The notes under the pieces are model-generated. The model was not told the origin of the DNA, did not search any database, and saw nothing but the letters and a program-made list of their open reading frames with translations. The position numbers and the translations under genes were made by a program. 64,000 nucleotides of DNA from Rahnella woolbedingensis (GTDB lineage Bacteria > Pseudomonadota > Gammaproteobacteria > Enterobacterales > Enterobacteriaceae): contig NZ_RAHH01000016.1 of NCBI RefSeq assembly GCF_003602095.1, positions 59,179 to 123,178 of the forward strand. The letters run 5' to 3'. Below, in pieces: positions 29,674-41,604 of this stretch (its first letter is position 1; each line of letters starts with the position of its first letter).

Positions 29674-29760
29674 TTTTAACTACGACAAAAATTATCCTAG
29701 TTATCCGGTGCTGGTCATAACAGCTTTAGTTAAAAGACAGCTTTAGTTAAAAGCACCGGA
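29674..29760. promoter_or_regulatory. repeat-rich control region of the azoreductase gene
   Basis: It contains a perfect 17-bp tandem duplication (ACAGCTTTAGTTAAAAG at 29720-29736 and 29737-29753). A TAGTTA sequence at 29698 and an inverted TTTTAACTA at 29674-29682 also lie here. The outer arms TCCGGTGCT (29704-29712) and AGCACCGGA (29752-29760) are complementary and could fold over the duplication. The TAGTTAAAA core occurs three times (one inverted), a likely binding site for the upstream Rrf2 regulator. Confidence 0.5.
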
Positions 29761-29786
29761 GATTATCCACGGCAAAAGGAAAAAAC

Positions 29787-30449
29787 ATGAAAATTCTACA
29801 CGTTGATGCAAGTTCTAAATTTCACCAGTGGTCTAATTCCCGTGCGCTGGGGCGCTATTTCATTGAGCAGCTGCAACACAAAGGCGTTGAACTCGAGATT
29901 GATTATCTGGATGTCACTGAAGATGTGCAGCCGCACATTTCAGCAGAATTTGTACAGGCTACGTATACCCCGCAAGCCCAGCGTACTGACCGTATGCGCG
30001 AAGTGCTGGCAGAGTCTGATGCGCTGTGTCAGCGCGTGATGGCAGCGGATGCGCTGGTTTGCGCCATGCCGATGTATAACTGGACAATTCCTTCTACGTT
30101 CAAAACATTCATCGACAACATTATCCGTACCAATGTCACTTACAGTCTTCATGAAGACGGCAGTATTACTGGGAATCTGGGCGATAAGAAAGTGCTGTTT
30201 GTGACCACGCGCGGCGCAGATCTCGGGGAAGGCAGTCCGTTCGCTAACATGGATGCGATGACGCCGGTGCTGAGAAACACTTTTGGATTTATCGGCGTGG
30301 AAAATCCGTGGTTTGTGGACGCACAGCCTCTGCAATTCTCTGACGAAGCGGCGCGCGAAGCCGGGCTGAAAAAAGCACGCGAAGAGCTGGATGCAGTCTC
30401 CGAAGAGTGGGCAATGAGTCTGGTTTCTGCGGATGTCATCGTTGCCTGA
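29787..30449 (+). CDS. FMN-dependent NADH-azoreductase/quinone reductase family protein
   Basis: Flavodoxin-like protein of 220 residues related to AzoR (E. coli 201). The FMN phosphate-binding region is DASSKFHQWSNSRALGRYF at the N-terminus. The flavin-contacting MPMYNWTIPSTFKTFIDNI (about 92-110) is strongly conserved, and VTTRGADLGEG corresponds to the TSRGG region. Members reduce quinones and azo dyes using NADH and protect against thiol-reactive stress. It is preceded by the repeat-rich region 29674-29760 and by the Rrf2 gene, which probably controls it. Confidence 0.87.
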   Translation: MKILHVDASSKFHQWSNSRALGRYFIEQLQHKGVELEIDYLDVTEDVQPHISAEFVQATYTPQAQRTDRMREVLAESDALCQRVMAADALVCAMPMYNWTIPSTFKTFIDNIIRTNVTYSLHEDGSITGNLGDKKVLFVTTRGADLGEGSPFANMDAMTPVLRNTFGFIGVENPWFVDAQPLQFSDEAAREAGLKKAREELDAVSEEWAMSLVSADVIVA

Positions 30450-30500
30450 TATACGGTAAACCGCTTAACTGACGCTCAGGTACGGGCGTCGGTGAGCGCA

Positions 30501-30522
30501 AAATCTGAAGCCGATCACAATT
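30501..30522 (+). promoter_or_regulatory. predicted CRP site upstream of bglF
   Basis: AAATCTGAAGCCGATCACAATT fits the 22-bp CRP consensus: TCTGA-N6-TCACA has one mismatch in the left half, with A/T-rich ends. A possible -10 (TATTAC, 30538-30543) lies so that the site would be centred near -41, a class II arrangement. This fits catabolite control of a PTS sugar locus. Confidence 0.65.
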
Positions 30523-30590
30523 TCATCATCCGGCGGATATTACGACTTGTTTCTGGCCGCGATTCGCCAGAGAATTCATTTCGAAAAGCA

Positions 30591-30674
30591 GGATTGTTAC
30601 TGTCTGACAGGCAAAACCTAAACTTCTCGTTTTTTCGCATATCGCGAAGAAGCCGGAAGTTTAGGTTTTTTTTT
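30591..30674 (+). promoter_or_regulatory. BglG-type ribonucleic antiterminator (RAT) and overlapping terminator before bglF
   Basis: The RAT lies at 30591-30618: GGATTGTTACTG at the left and CAGGCAAAACC at the right match the bgl/lic consensus. Its last bases (AAAACC) are also the start of a terminator stem, AAACCTAAACTTC pairing with GAAGTTTAGGTTT and ending in nine T residues (to 30670). RAT folding and terminator folding are mutually exclusive. Binding of the BglG homologue encoded at 35721-36569 would allow transcription into bglF. Together with the CRP site this gives substrate-induced, glucose-repressed control. Confidence 0.9.
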
Positions 30675-30748
30675 GGCCTGAATTCAGGGGCCGGCCGCCC
30701 CTTTGAAATACAACGGCAATGTCGTGCACGACGCCATTACTCTGATGA

Positions 30749-34052
<3,304 letters not shown>

Positions 34053-34101
34053 TTGGTTATTTTATTTTTATAACAAACACGTTCTAAATAAAAAATAACC
34101 T

Positions 34102-34129
34102 CTGCGGCTTATTATTTTATAAGCCGCAG
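34102..34129 (+). other. intercistronic hairpin between bglB and the porin gene
   Basis: CTGCGGCTTAT and ATAAGCCGCAG form an 11-bp perfect stem with a 6-nt loop, without a downstream T-run. It is more likely an mRNA processing or stability element giving differential expression of bglB and the porin than a terminator. Confidence 0.55.
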
Positions 34130-34189
34130 TCTCGCCATGTATTCCCAGATAATAATGATGATCTAAAATAATAAAGCGGAAATATAAAG

Positions 34190-35596
34190 ATGAAACATTA
34201 TCAGGATTCTGTTACACCTACCTGTAACGTAATAAATAATAACCGACTGCTAAAAGGCAGTGTTCTGGCTTTGTGTTTTTTAATCGTGGGCATTCATTCA
34301 GCGCATGCAGCGGACAACTGGAATGGTACTGTTTTAGGCTTTGAAGCGCCCGGCGAAGGCATGCTCGGCGATATGATGGGTATCCGGCAGATTATCGAAG
34401 ATCACGGATTTCATTATCAGCTCGGCTATCTGAGTGAATCCTCTTATAACGCGGGTGGCGGTTATAACCATGATAAACATCTGGCGTATATCGATCAGTT
34501 CTCGCTGACGTTTACCCAGGATCTGGAGATGTACACCGGCATTCCAGACGCCGCCATCGAAGGAAATATTGTTAACCGTAACCATAACGACAACCTGACG
34601 TCAGAACGTACGCAGGATCCACGCGTTGGCTTTAATGATGTCGCGCAGGAAAGCTGGGGCGGGCAGTCGATTACCCGTCTGGGCTGGCTGACGTTTGGCC
34701 GCAGTTTCGATGACCGCAAACTGCACTGGCGCATCGGTATGATGAACAAGAATCAGGATTTTGATCAGATTATCCCGTGCGATTTTCAGATGCTCAGCCA
34801 GTGCGGCGGCAAATCGGCTAACTCGATGACCTGGTATAACTGGAATAAACATTACTGGGGCACCACGTTTCAGTACAAGCTGACGCCGGAACTGACGCTG
34901 AAAACCGGCATTATGGAACAAAACCCGGATGCGTCTGACAGGAAATACGCGTGGAGCGGTTCGCTTAAAGGCGCGCGTGGCATTCTGCTGCCGATGGAAG
35001 CGGAACTGAAAACCAAAGTGAACGGCTTACCGGGAATTTATAACTTCGGTTTGCTATACACCAACTCGCCGCAAACTGATTTATCGGAAGGGAAAACCCA
35101 GAGCATCGGCGCTACGGATCCGCAAGGTTACCAAAAACACAGCAGCACCTGGCTTATGTATACCGGTTTCAATCAGCAGGTAACCCAGCGCGGGGACGAT
35201 CCGAACCGTGGGATGAGCGTGTCCTACAGCCTCGGGCTTGGCGATCAGCGCAGCAATGCCATTCATTACACGCAGGCGGCGACCATGCGCTATCGCGGGC
35301 TGTTTGATGCGCGCCCCGACGACTGGCTGGGTTTTGGTATGACGTACATTAAAATGAGTAACCATTACCGCCAGAATCAGGAAAACCTGAACACGATTTA
35401 TCAGGTGGATGATTATGGCAATCCGCTGTATACGCCGCTGTCCGGGCATTCGGTGAACGCTGATCTTTATTATCAGGTTAAAGTCCGCTCCTGGCTGATT
35501 CTGCAACCGGATTTGCAATACTGGTACCGGCCGGGTGGGGTGAAGGAAACGCAGGACGCCTGGGTGACCGGACTTAAGGCCATCGTCACGTTCTGA
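34190..35596 (+). CDS. OprB-family carbohydrate porin
   Basis: Outer-membrane protein of 468 residues with an unusually long signal region: a polar stretch (1-18), then a hydrophobic core and cleavage near HSAHA/ADNWNG (about residue 41). The mature part has alternating beta-strand patterns, GVxLGxxGF-type turns and a terminal aromatic residue (...LKAIVTF) expected of a BAM-recognised barrel. The segment with C199 and C207 (PCDFQMLSQCG) may form a disulfide. Its place within the bgl locus implies uptake of glucosides across the outer membrane, analogous to BglH in E. coli. Confidence 0.85.
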   Translation: MKHYQDSVTPTCNVINNNRLLKGSVLALCFLIVGIHSAHAADNWNGTVLGFEAPGEGMLGDMMGIRQIIEDHGFHYQLGYLSESSYNAGGGYNHDKHLAYIDQFSLTFTQDLEMYTGIPDAAIEGNIVNRNHNDNLTSERTQDPRVGFNDVAQESWGGQSITRLGWLTFGRSFDDRKLHWRIGMMNKNQDFDQIIPCDFQMLSQCGGKSANSMTWYNWNKHYWGTTFQYKLTPELTLKTGIMEQNPDASDRKYAWSGSLKGARGILLPMEAELKTKVNGLPGIYNFGLLYTNSPQTDLSEGKTQSIGATDPQGYQKHSSTWLMYTGFNQQVTQRGDDPNRGMSVSYSLGLGDQRSNAIHYTQAATMRYRGLFDARPDDWLGFGMTYIKMSNHYRQNQENLNTIYQVDDYGNPLYTPLSGHSVNADLYYQVKVRSWLILQPDLQYWYRPGGVKETQDAWVTGLKAIVTF

Positions 35597-35615
35597 GTGC
35601 AAAATTTACGTCTGA

Positions 35616-36569
<954 letters not shown>

Positions 36570-36799
36570 CGCACGCAAACGCAAAATTCGTTGTGCGAAA
36601 TATGACTGCTCACAATTTTTTATGACGGTTTTTTTTGCCACCGTTAATGAGAACAGGTAGCATTCTTCGCCGTTATTGCACCAAAACAGTTCCGGCTAAA
36701 AAAACTACAGTGGGTAAACCCCATAAACGTTGAGGCTTGCAATCGTTTGCTTGCAGCACCCGACGTCAGGTGAAGGTTATTTTTGGAGAACAAGATCGA

Positions 36800-38281
36800 A
36801 TGAAGTCTCATAAGAAATCGGCAGAGGCGAAGCACGCGGCGAAAAGACGCTGGCTGGACTCACACGAACACGGGTATCACAAAAGTATGGGCAATCGTCA
36901 GGTACAGATGATTGCCATTGGTGGTTCTATCGGCACCGGTCTGTTTCTCGGCGCGGGCGCGCGTTTACAGATGGCTGGCCCGGCGCTGGCAATCGTGTAT
37001 GCGGTGTGCGGTATTTTCTCATTCTTTATTTTACGTGCGTTGGGCGAACTGGTTTTACACCGTCCGACCAGCGGCAGTTTCGTATCCTATGCCCGTGAGT
37101 TCCTGGGCGAAAAAGCCTCTTACGTTGCAGGCTGGATGTATTTCCTTAACTGGGCGATGACCGGCATTGTCGATATCACCGCAGTGGCTCTTTACATGCA
37201 CTACTGGGGAACCTTCGGTGATGTTCCGCAATGGATGTTTGCGCTGGGCGCGCTGGCGATTGTTGCCACGATGAACATGATCGGCGTGAAGTGGTTCGCT
37301 GAAATGGAATTCTGGTTTGCGCTGATCAAAGTCGCCGCAATTGCCTTGTTCCTGATTGTGGGTGTGGTGTTCCTCGGCACCGGCAAACAGCTGGACGGCA
37401 ATACCACCGGTTTACATCTGATAACCGACAACGGCGGTATCTTCCCGCACGGGCTGTTACCGGCGCTGGTGCTGGTGCAGGGCGTGGTCTTTGCGTTCGC
37501 GGCCATTGAACTGGTTGGTACCGCGGCAGGCGAAACCAAAAATCCTGAAAAAGTGCTGCCGAAAGCCATCAACAGCGTTATCTGGCGTATCGCATTATTC
37601 TACGTCGGTTCTGTGGTGCTGCTGGTTCTGTTATTACCGTGGAACGCGTATCAGGCGGGGCAGAGCCCGTTTGTCACCTTCTTCAGCAAGTTAGGCGTGC
37701 CTTATATCGGCACGATCATGAATATCGTGGTACTGACTGCGGCGCTGTCGAGTCTGAACTCCGGGCTGTATTCCACCGGTCGTATTTTGCGTTCCCTGTC
37801 GATGGGCGGTTCTGCGCCGAAATTCATGTCGAAGATGAGCGCGCAGCAGGTGCCTTACGCGGGCATTCTGGTGACCGTGGGCATTTATGTCATCGGCGTG
37901 GTGCTCAACTACTACGTGCCATCGCAGGTGTTTGAAATTGTCCTGAACGTCGCGTCACTCGGCATCCTCAGTTCATGGGCTTTCATCATCGTTTGCCAGA
38001 TGAAACTGCGTACGGCTATCAAAGAAGGTCGCGCGAAAGACGTCTCCTTCAAAATGCCTTGGGCACCGGTCACTTCGTGGCTGACACTGGCCTTCCTGGC
38101 GAGCGTACTGATCCTGATGGCGTTTGACTATCCAAACGGTACGTACACCGTGGCGACGATTCCGGTGCTGATCATCCTGCTGGTTCTGGGCTGGATTGGT
38201 CTGCGCAAACGTGCCGCTGAAGTGCATGCCGAACAGGCCGCGCACGAAGAAGCACACCACGAAAGTCTGGATGCGAAGTAA
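36800..38281 (+). CDS. ansP: L-asparagine permease AnsP
   Basis: Amino acid-polyamine-organocation (APC) transporter of 493 residues with about 12 hydrophobic segments. The first reads QMIAIGGSIGTGLFLGAGARL (32-52), and the second helix includes GELVLHRPTSGSFVSYAREFLG. It is close to E. coli AnsP over its whole length, including VDITAVALYMHYWG and the His/Glu-rich tail. Start ATG 36800 follows GGAGAACAAGATCGA and matches the family; the frame extends upstream to 36737 without support. Monocistronic, with a terminator at 38307-38337. Confidence 0.9.
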   Translation: MKSHKKSAEAKHAAKRRWLDSHEHGYHKSMGNRQVQMIAIGGSIGTGLFLGAGARLQMAGPALAIVYAVCGIFSFFILRALGELVLHRPTSGSFVSYAREFLGEKASYVAGWMYFLNWAMTGIVDITAVALYMHYWGTFGDVPQWMFALGALAIVATMNMIGVKWFAEMEFWFALIKVAAIALFLIVGVVFLGTGKQLDGNTTGLHLITDNGGIFPHGLLPALVLVQGVVFAFAAIELVGTAAGETKNPEKVLPKAINSVIWRIALFYVGSVVLLVLLLPWNAYQAGQSPFVTFFSKLGVPYIGTIMNIVVLTAALSSLNSGLYSTGRILRSLSMGGSAPKFMSKMSAQQVPYAGILVTVGIYVIGVVLNYYVPSQVFEIVLNVASLGILSSWAFIIVCQMKLRTAIKEGRAKDVSFKMPWAPVTSWLTLAFLASVLILMAFDYPNGTYTVATIPVLIILLVLGWIGLRKRAAEVHAEQAAHEEAHHESLDAK

Positions 38282-38306
38282 TTAATTAGCGTCTGAGATT
38301 TTCAGC

Positions 38307-38337
38307 AAAGGGCTGCCGTTAAGGTGGCCCTTTTTCG
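38307..38337 (+). terminator. terminator after ansP
   Basis: AAAGGGC-TG-CC, loop GTTAA, GG-TG-GCCCTTT, followed by TT and TCG. The stem has a small internal loop. Confidence 0.85.
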
Positions 38338-38440
38338 TTATCTGTCAGGGTAAAAATATACGGCATGTAAAAAATCCGAAAGCGCTACAGCACCTCTCTC
38401 CTTTGACTAGGCTTACTCTTTGGTTTTGAGAGGCAAAGCT

Positions 38441-38638
38441 ATGCTTAAGATTATGTTGCAGATTTTCTCCAGCCCGGAAAAATTTCTCGGGTTATTCAGT
38501 GCCGCAGAGATGGAAAACACGCTCGAAGAGGGCGAGCGTATTCTGATTGATGAAAACGGAACGGCGTCCGTCAATCCGGCCAATCAGGATATGCAGGAAG
38601 ATTTCGCCCGCCACGTCAAACGCATGAGCGTGCTGTAA
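38441..38638 (+). CDS. hypothetical small acidic protein, first gene of a two-gene locus
   Basis: Protein of 65 residues (MLKIMLQIFSSPEKFLGLFSAAEMENTL...) with GAGAGG upstream of ATG 38441. It is amphipathic, without an obvious signal peptide or transmembrane span, and acidic in its middle (LEEGERILIDENG). The stop codon overlaps the start of the next gene by one base (TAATG), so the two products are translationally coupled and probably act together. No family recognised. Confidence 0.7.
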   Translation: MLKIMLQIFSSPEKFLGLFSAAEMENTLEEGERILIDENGTASVNPANQDMQEDFARHVKRMSVL

Positions 38639-39459
38639 TGGCGACAGCCGTTTTCATGGTGTTAATGGTCTGCGGGTACTGGTATACCACCCGCGACATC
38701 TCATCGCGCTTCAAACTCAAACGCACTTTCGGCTGGGACGTTTATTTTCTGGTGGCGCTGTACGGCTGCATTTTTGTCCTGCAGGGCGTGCTGGTGATTG
38801 CACTGGTGTATCTGGCGCTGTGGGGGATTTCAGAAGTCGTTAACTGGCTGCCCGAAATCCCGCATCTGCATCAGGACGTGCATTACCATCGCGATTTCAT
38901 CAACTGGAGTTTCTTAGGTATCCAGGCACCGGTGGTCATTATGCTGGGTGTTTCCGTGATGCTGTGTCTGGTGCGCACCACCTGGTCGCCGGGCCTGCGG
39001 CTCAATACCGCCGGACGCAAGCAACTGTATAAACAACTCACCCGCGCTAACGGCGTGGAAGGATTGCTGTATCAGTGCATGGAAGAGGGCGATATGGTGT
39101 TTATCACGCTTCAGTCACGACGCGTCTATATCGGCATGGTGCACACCGCGCGCTGTGAAACGAGTTCGTCGGACAACGTGGTGGTGATCCCGATGGTCAG
39201 CGGTTATCGCGATAAAGACACGCTGGAACTGCGCGTCGAACATAACTATGCCCGTTATTATCAGGAACACGGAATTACGCCGGTATCGGATCCGGTCAAT
39301 GCGTTGAAATTCCGCAAAGTGATTTTACTGAGCCAGATTGAAACGCTTTCGCTTTTCGACCCGTCCAGCGCCTGCGCATTCGAGAAGTTAATCCCGATGA
39401 TTGAAGAAGAGAATCAGAGGAAAATTGGAGAGAAGGACGCCAGAGGCCAGACGTCCTGA
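38638..39459 (+). CDS. hypothetical inner-membrane protein, second gene of a two-gene locus
   Basis: Protein of 273 residues with three hydrophobic segments (about 1-15, 34-64, 97-112). The first loop carries RDISSRFKLKRTFGWDVYF, and the periplasmic or cytoplasmic loop after helix 2 is rich in His (IPHLHQDVHYHRD). The C-terminal half is soluble and resembles a small beta domain (LQSRRVYIGMVHTAR...VVVIPMVSGYRDKDTLELRVEHNYARYY). No catalytic motif is recognised. It is co-translated with the 65-residue protein. It could be a sensor or regulatory membrane protein; that is a guess. Confidence 0.75.
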   Translation: MATAVFMVLMVCGYWYTTRDISSRFKLKRTFGWDVYFLVALYGCIFVLQGVLVIALVYLALWGISEVVNWLPEIPHLHQDVHYHRDFINWSFLGIQAPVVIMLGVSVMLCLVRTTWSPGLRLNTAGRKQLYKQLTRANGVEGLLYQCMEEGDMVFITLQSRRVYIGMVHTARCETSSSDNVVVIPMVSGYRDKDTLELRVEHNYARYYQEHGITPVSDPVNALKFRKVILLSQIETLSLFDPSSACAFEKLIPMIEEENQRKIGEKDARGQTS

Positions 39460-39464
39460 ATGTA

Positions 39465-40157
39465 TTACACGATTGTGAAGCTGAAATCGCTCAGACCTTC
39501 GATGCCGCCGGTAATCACATCACCGCGCACCACCGCGCCAACGCCCGCTGGTGTGCCGGTGTAAATCAGGTCACCCGGCTGGAGTTCCACGGCCTGCGAC
39601 AGATAGCTGATCACATCCGCCACCTGCCAGATCTGGTCGCTCAGATCGCCGCGCTGACGTTTTTCACCGTTCACATCCAGCCAGATTTTACCGCTGGCAG
39701 GATGACCTGTCTGGCTGATCGGCAACAGCGGATTGGCCGGTGCGGAATCATCGAAACCTTTCGCAAAATCCCACGGACGCCCCTGTTTCTTGGCCTGTGC
39801 CTGGATATCGCGACGGGTTAAATCCACGCCCACGGTATAACCCCAGACGTGTGAAAGCGCCTCTTCAGTGGCGATTTTTTTGCCACCTTTGGCGATCGCC
39901 ACGACCAGTTCCACTTCGTAATGCAGATCTTCAGTCAGCGTCGGATACGGCACGTTTCCGCTGGCAGGAACAACCGCATCAGCCGGTTTACCGAAGAAAA
40001 ATGGCGGTTCGCGATCCGGATCATGCCCCATTTCGCGGGCGTGTTCGGAATAGTTACGGCCGACGCAATACACGCGGCGCAGGGGAAAACGGGCGCTCTG
40101 GCCATCGACGGCGAGAGAGGGAGTCTGTGGAGCAGCAATCACATATTCAGTCATCAT
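39465..40157 (-). CDS. fumarylacetoacetate hydrolase family protein (fumarylpyruvate hydrolase-like)
   Basis: FAH-fold enzyme of 230 residues. It opens the family core with VYCVGRNYSEHAREMG, carries the metal ligands in HYEVELVVAI (Glu-x-Glu) and VGVDLTRRD (Asp), and the lysine in PWDFAKGFDDSAP. The pattern PPFFFGKPADAVV is typical of fumarylpyruvate hydrolases of the gentisate/aromatic pathway and related C-C bond hydrolases. No other aromatic-degradation gene is adjacent, so the substrate is open. The start is ATG 40157 or 40154; the Shine-Dalgarno (GAAGTGA) is modest. Confidence 0.82.
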   Translation of the reverse strand: MMTEYVIAAPQTPSLAVDGQSARFPLRRVYCVGRNYSEHAREMGHDPDREPPFFFGKPADAVVPASGNVPYPTLTEDLHYEVELVVAIAKGGKKIATEEALSHVWGYTVGVDLTRRDIQAQAKKQGRPWDFAKGFDDSAPANPLLPISQTGHPASGKIWLDVNGEKRQRGDLSDQIWQVADVISYLSQAVELQPGDLIYTGTPAGVGAVVRGDVITGGIEGLSDFSFTIV

Positions 40158-40246
40158 ATTCACTTCACAAAGTTGGCGAATTAACATATTTGCAAAGCAA
40201 ATCAACATTGACCAGTAAATTTATGTTACTGGTCAATGGCTCACTG

Positions 40247-41041
40247 TCAGGCTTTGTAACGCGGTGCGGCGTGGGATTGCAGGAAGTTCGGCACCATCGC
40301 CGAACGCAGTGCTTCAAAATCGTCCCACTGTTTTTCGTCCTGCAATGGCGGAATGGTGACTTTTTCTTTGCGGTCAAAGCCCAGCAGCGCGGCATCCACC
40401 AGTTCACCGACTTCCATCACCCCCGGAATTTCATCGATATTTTTACCTGAACGCGCCCAGATTTCGGTGCGTGTCGCGGCAGGTAATACGGCCTGAACGT
40501 ACAAACCGCGTGCAGCCATTTCAAATTGCAGCGTCTGGCTGAAAGTCAGCACAAACGCTTTTGTGGCGGAATACACCGCCGATTGCAGCTCCGGCGTCAG
40601 TGCCATCACCGAGGCGATATTGATAATCGCGCCGTCTTTATGTCTGATCAGACCCTCGAACGCCACGCGTGAAAGGCGCGCCACTGAGGTGACATTCAGC
40701 GCAATCAGATTCTCAATAGCATCGGCATCGCTGTTCTCAAAACCGGCTTTCAGCGAAGCACCGGCGTTATTCACCAGCAGGGAAATCTGCGGATTAGCGC
40801 GGATAAAATCTTCTACGCGGGCGAGGTCATCACGACGGGTCAGATCGGCAGGCAGCACGGTGATATTCACGCCGTGTTCCTGTTGCAGCCGGTCTGACAG
40901 CGCATTCAGGCGGTCAACGTCACGGGCAATGAGGATTAAATCGTAACCACGTTTCGCCAGACGATCGGCGTAAGTCGCGCCAATACCGGTGGATGCGCCA
41001 GTGATTAAAGCGACGGATGTGGAGCGGATGGAATCTGACAT
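40247..41041 (-). CDS. short-chain dehydrogenase/reductase
   Basis: Classical SDR of 264 residues: cofactor motif TGASTGIG (14-21), NNAG (about 91-94), catalytic Ser in NIASVMALT (near 140) and Tyr-x-x-x-Lys in VYSATKAFV (near 154-158). An aspartate after beta-3 (ADLTRRDD) fits nucleotide binding, and ARD after beta-2 suggests NADP or NAD ambiguity. It is divergent from an HxlR regulator, with two operators in the shared promoter. The substrate is unknown; such pairs commonly respond to electrophiles or aldehydes. Confidence 0.87.
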   Translation of the reverse strand: MSDSIRSTSVALITGASTGIGATYADRLAKRGYDLILIARDVDRLNALSDRLQQEHGVNITVLPADLTRRDDLARVEDFIRANPQISLLVNNAGASLKAGFENSDADAIENLIALNVTSVARLSRVAFEGLIRHKDGAIINIASVMALTPELQSAVYSATKAFVLTFSQTLQFEMAARGLYVQAVLPAATRTEIWARSGKNIDEIPGVMEVGELVDAALLGFDRKEKVTIPPLQDEKQWDDFEALRSAMVPNFLQSHAAPRYKA

Positions 41042-41065
41042 GGGAGAACCTCGGTGTTGAGTAAG

Positions 41066-41084
41066 TGGTTTAATAATGAAACCA
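41066..41084. promoter_or_regulatory. HxlR operator, copy 1
   Basis: TGGTTTAATAATGAAACCA, a 19-bp inverted repeat (TGGTTT/AAACCA) in the divergent SDR-HxlR promoter. The second copy lies 37 bp downstream with the same ends and the same ATAATG centre. Confidence 0.72.
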
Positions 41085-41102
41085 GATGATTTTTAGCATC
41101 AG

Positions 41103-41121
41103 TGGTTTTATAATGCAACCA
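41103..41121. promoter_or_regulatory. HxlR operator, copy 2
   Basis: TGGTTTTATAATGCAACCA, an inverted repeat TGGTT/AACCA closely matching copy 1. The embedded TATAAT could also be a -10 element, so bound regulator would block the promoter. Confidence 0.72.
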
Positions 41122-41153
41122 GATTCTGTGAACCGTATTGAGCAGGAAGTGCA

Positions 41154-41600
41154 ATGAAACGAACACGTCTGGAAAACACGCCTTGTCCGGCAGGCCGCGC
41201 GCTGGATTTAATCGGCGACTGGTGGACGCTGCTGATTGTCCGCGATGCTATGCGCGGAATTTCCCGCTTTAGCGAATTTCAGCGCAGTCTTGGCGCGGCA
41301 AAAAACATCCTCAGTACCCGTCTCAAAGCGCTGGTAGCGGAAGGCATTCTGAAGATTGAACCGGCTGCCGATGGTTCGGCATATCAGGATTACCTGCTGA
41401 CAGAGAAAGGGCTGGCGCTGCAACCGGTGCTGGTCGCGCTGGGGCAGTGGGGAAGTGAATACCTGTTTGAGGAAGGCGAAGCCTGCACGTTGCTGGTCGA
41501 TATCGAAAACCGCCAGCCGCTGCGTAAACTGGAAATCCGTGCGCAGGACGGGCGGGTGCTGGAGGCAAAAGACATCACCGCAGTGATCCCCTTTGCTTAA
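41154..41600 (+). CDS. HxlR-family transcriptional regulator
   Basis: Winged-helix regulator of 148 residues with the family opening CPAGRALDLIGDWWTLLIVRD-type sequence (cysteine at 11, within ENTPCPAGRALDLIGDWW). It continues with RFSEFQRSLGAAKNILSTRLKALVAEGIL (recognition helix and wing). The single N-terminal cysteine is typical of redox/electrophile-sensing HxlR members. It lies divergent to the SDR gene and is flanked by two palindromic operators. It probably represses both genes. Confidence 0.88.
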   Translation: MKRTRLENTPCPAGRALDLIGDWWTLLIVRDAMRGISRFSEFQRSLGAAKNILSTRLKALVAEGILKIEPAADGSAYQDYLLTEKGLALQPVLVALGQWGSEYLFEEGEACTLLVDIENRQPLRKLEIRAQDGRVLEAKDITAVIPFA

Positions 41601-41604
41601 TCCG

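Noticed and set aside
36581..36625. CRP-like sequence (TGTGC...TCACA) upstream of ansP
   Set aside because: The half-sites are 13 bp apart rather than the required 6, so it does not fit a CRP site.
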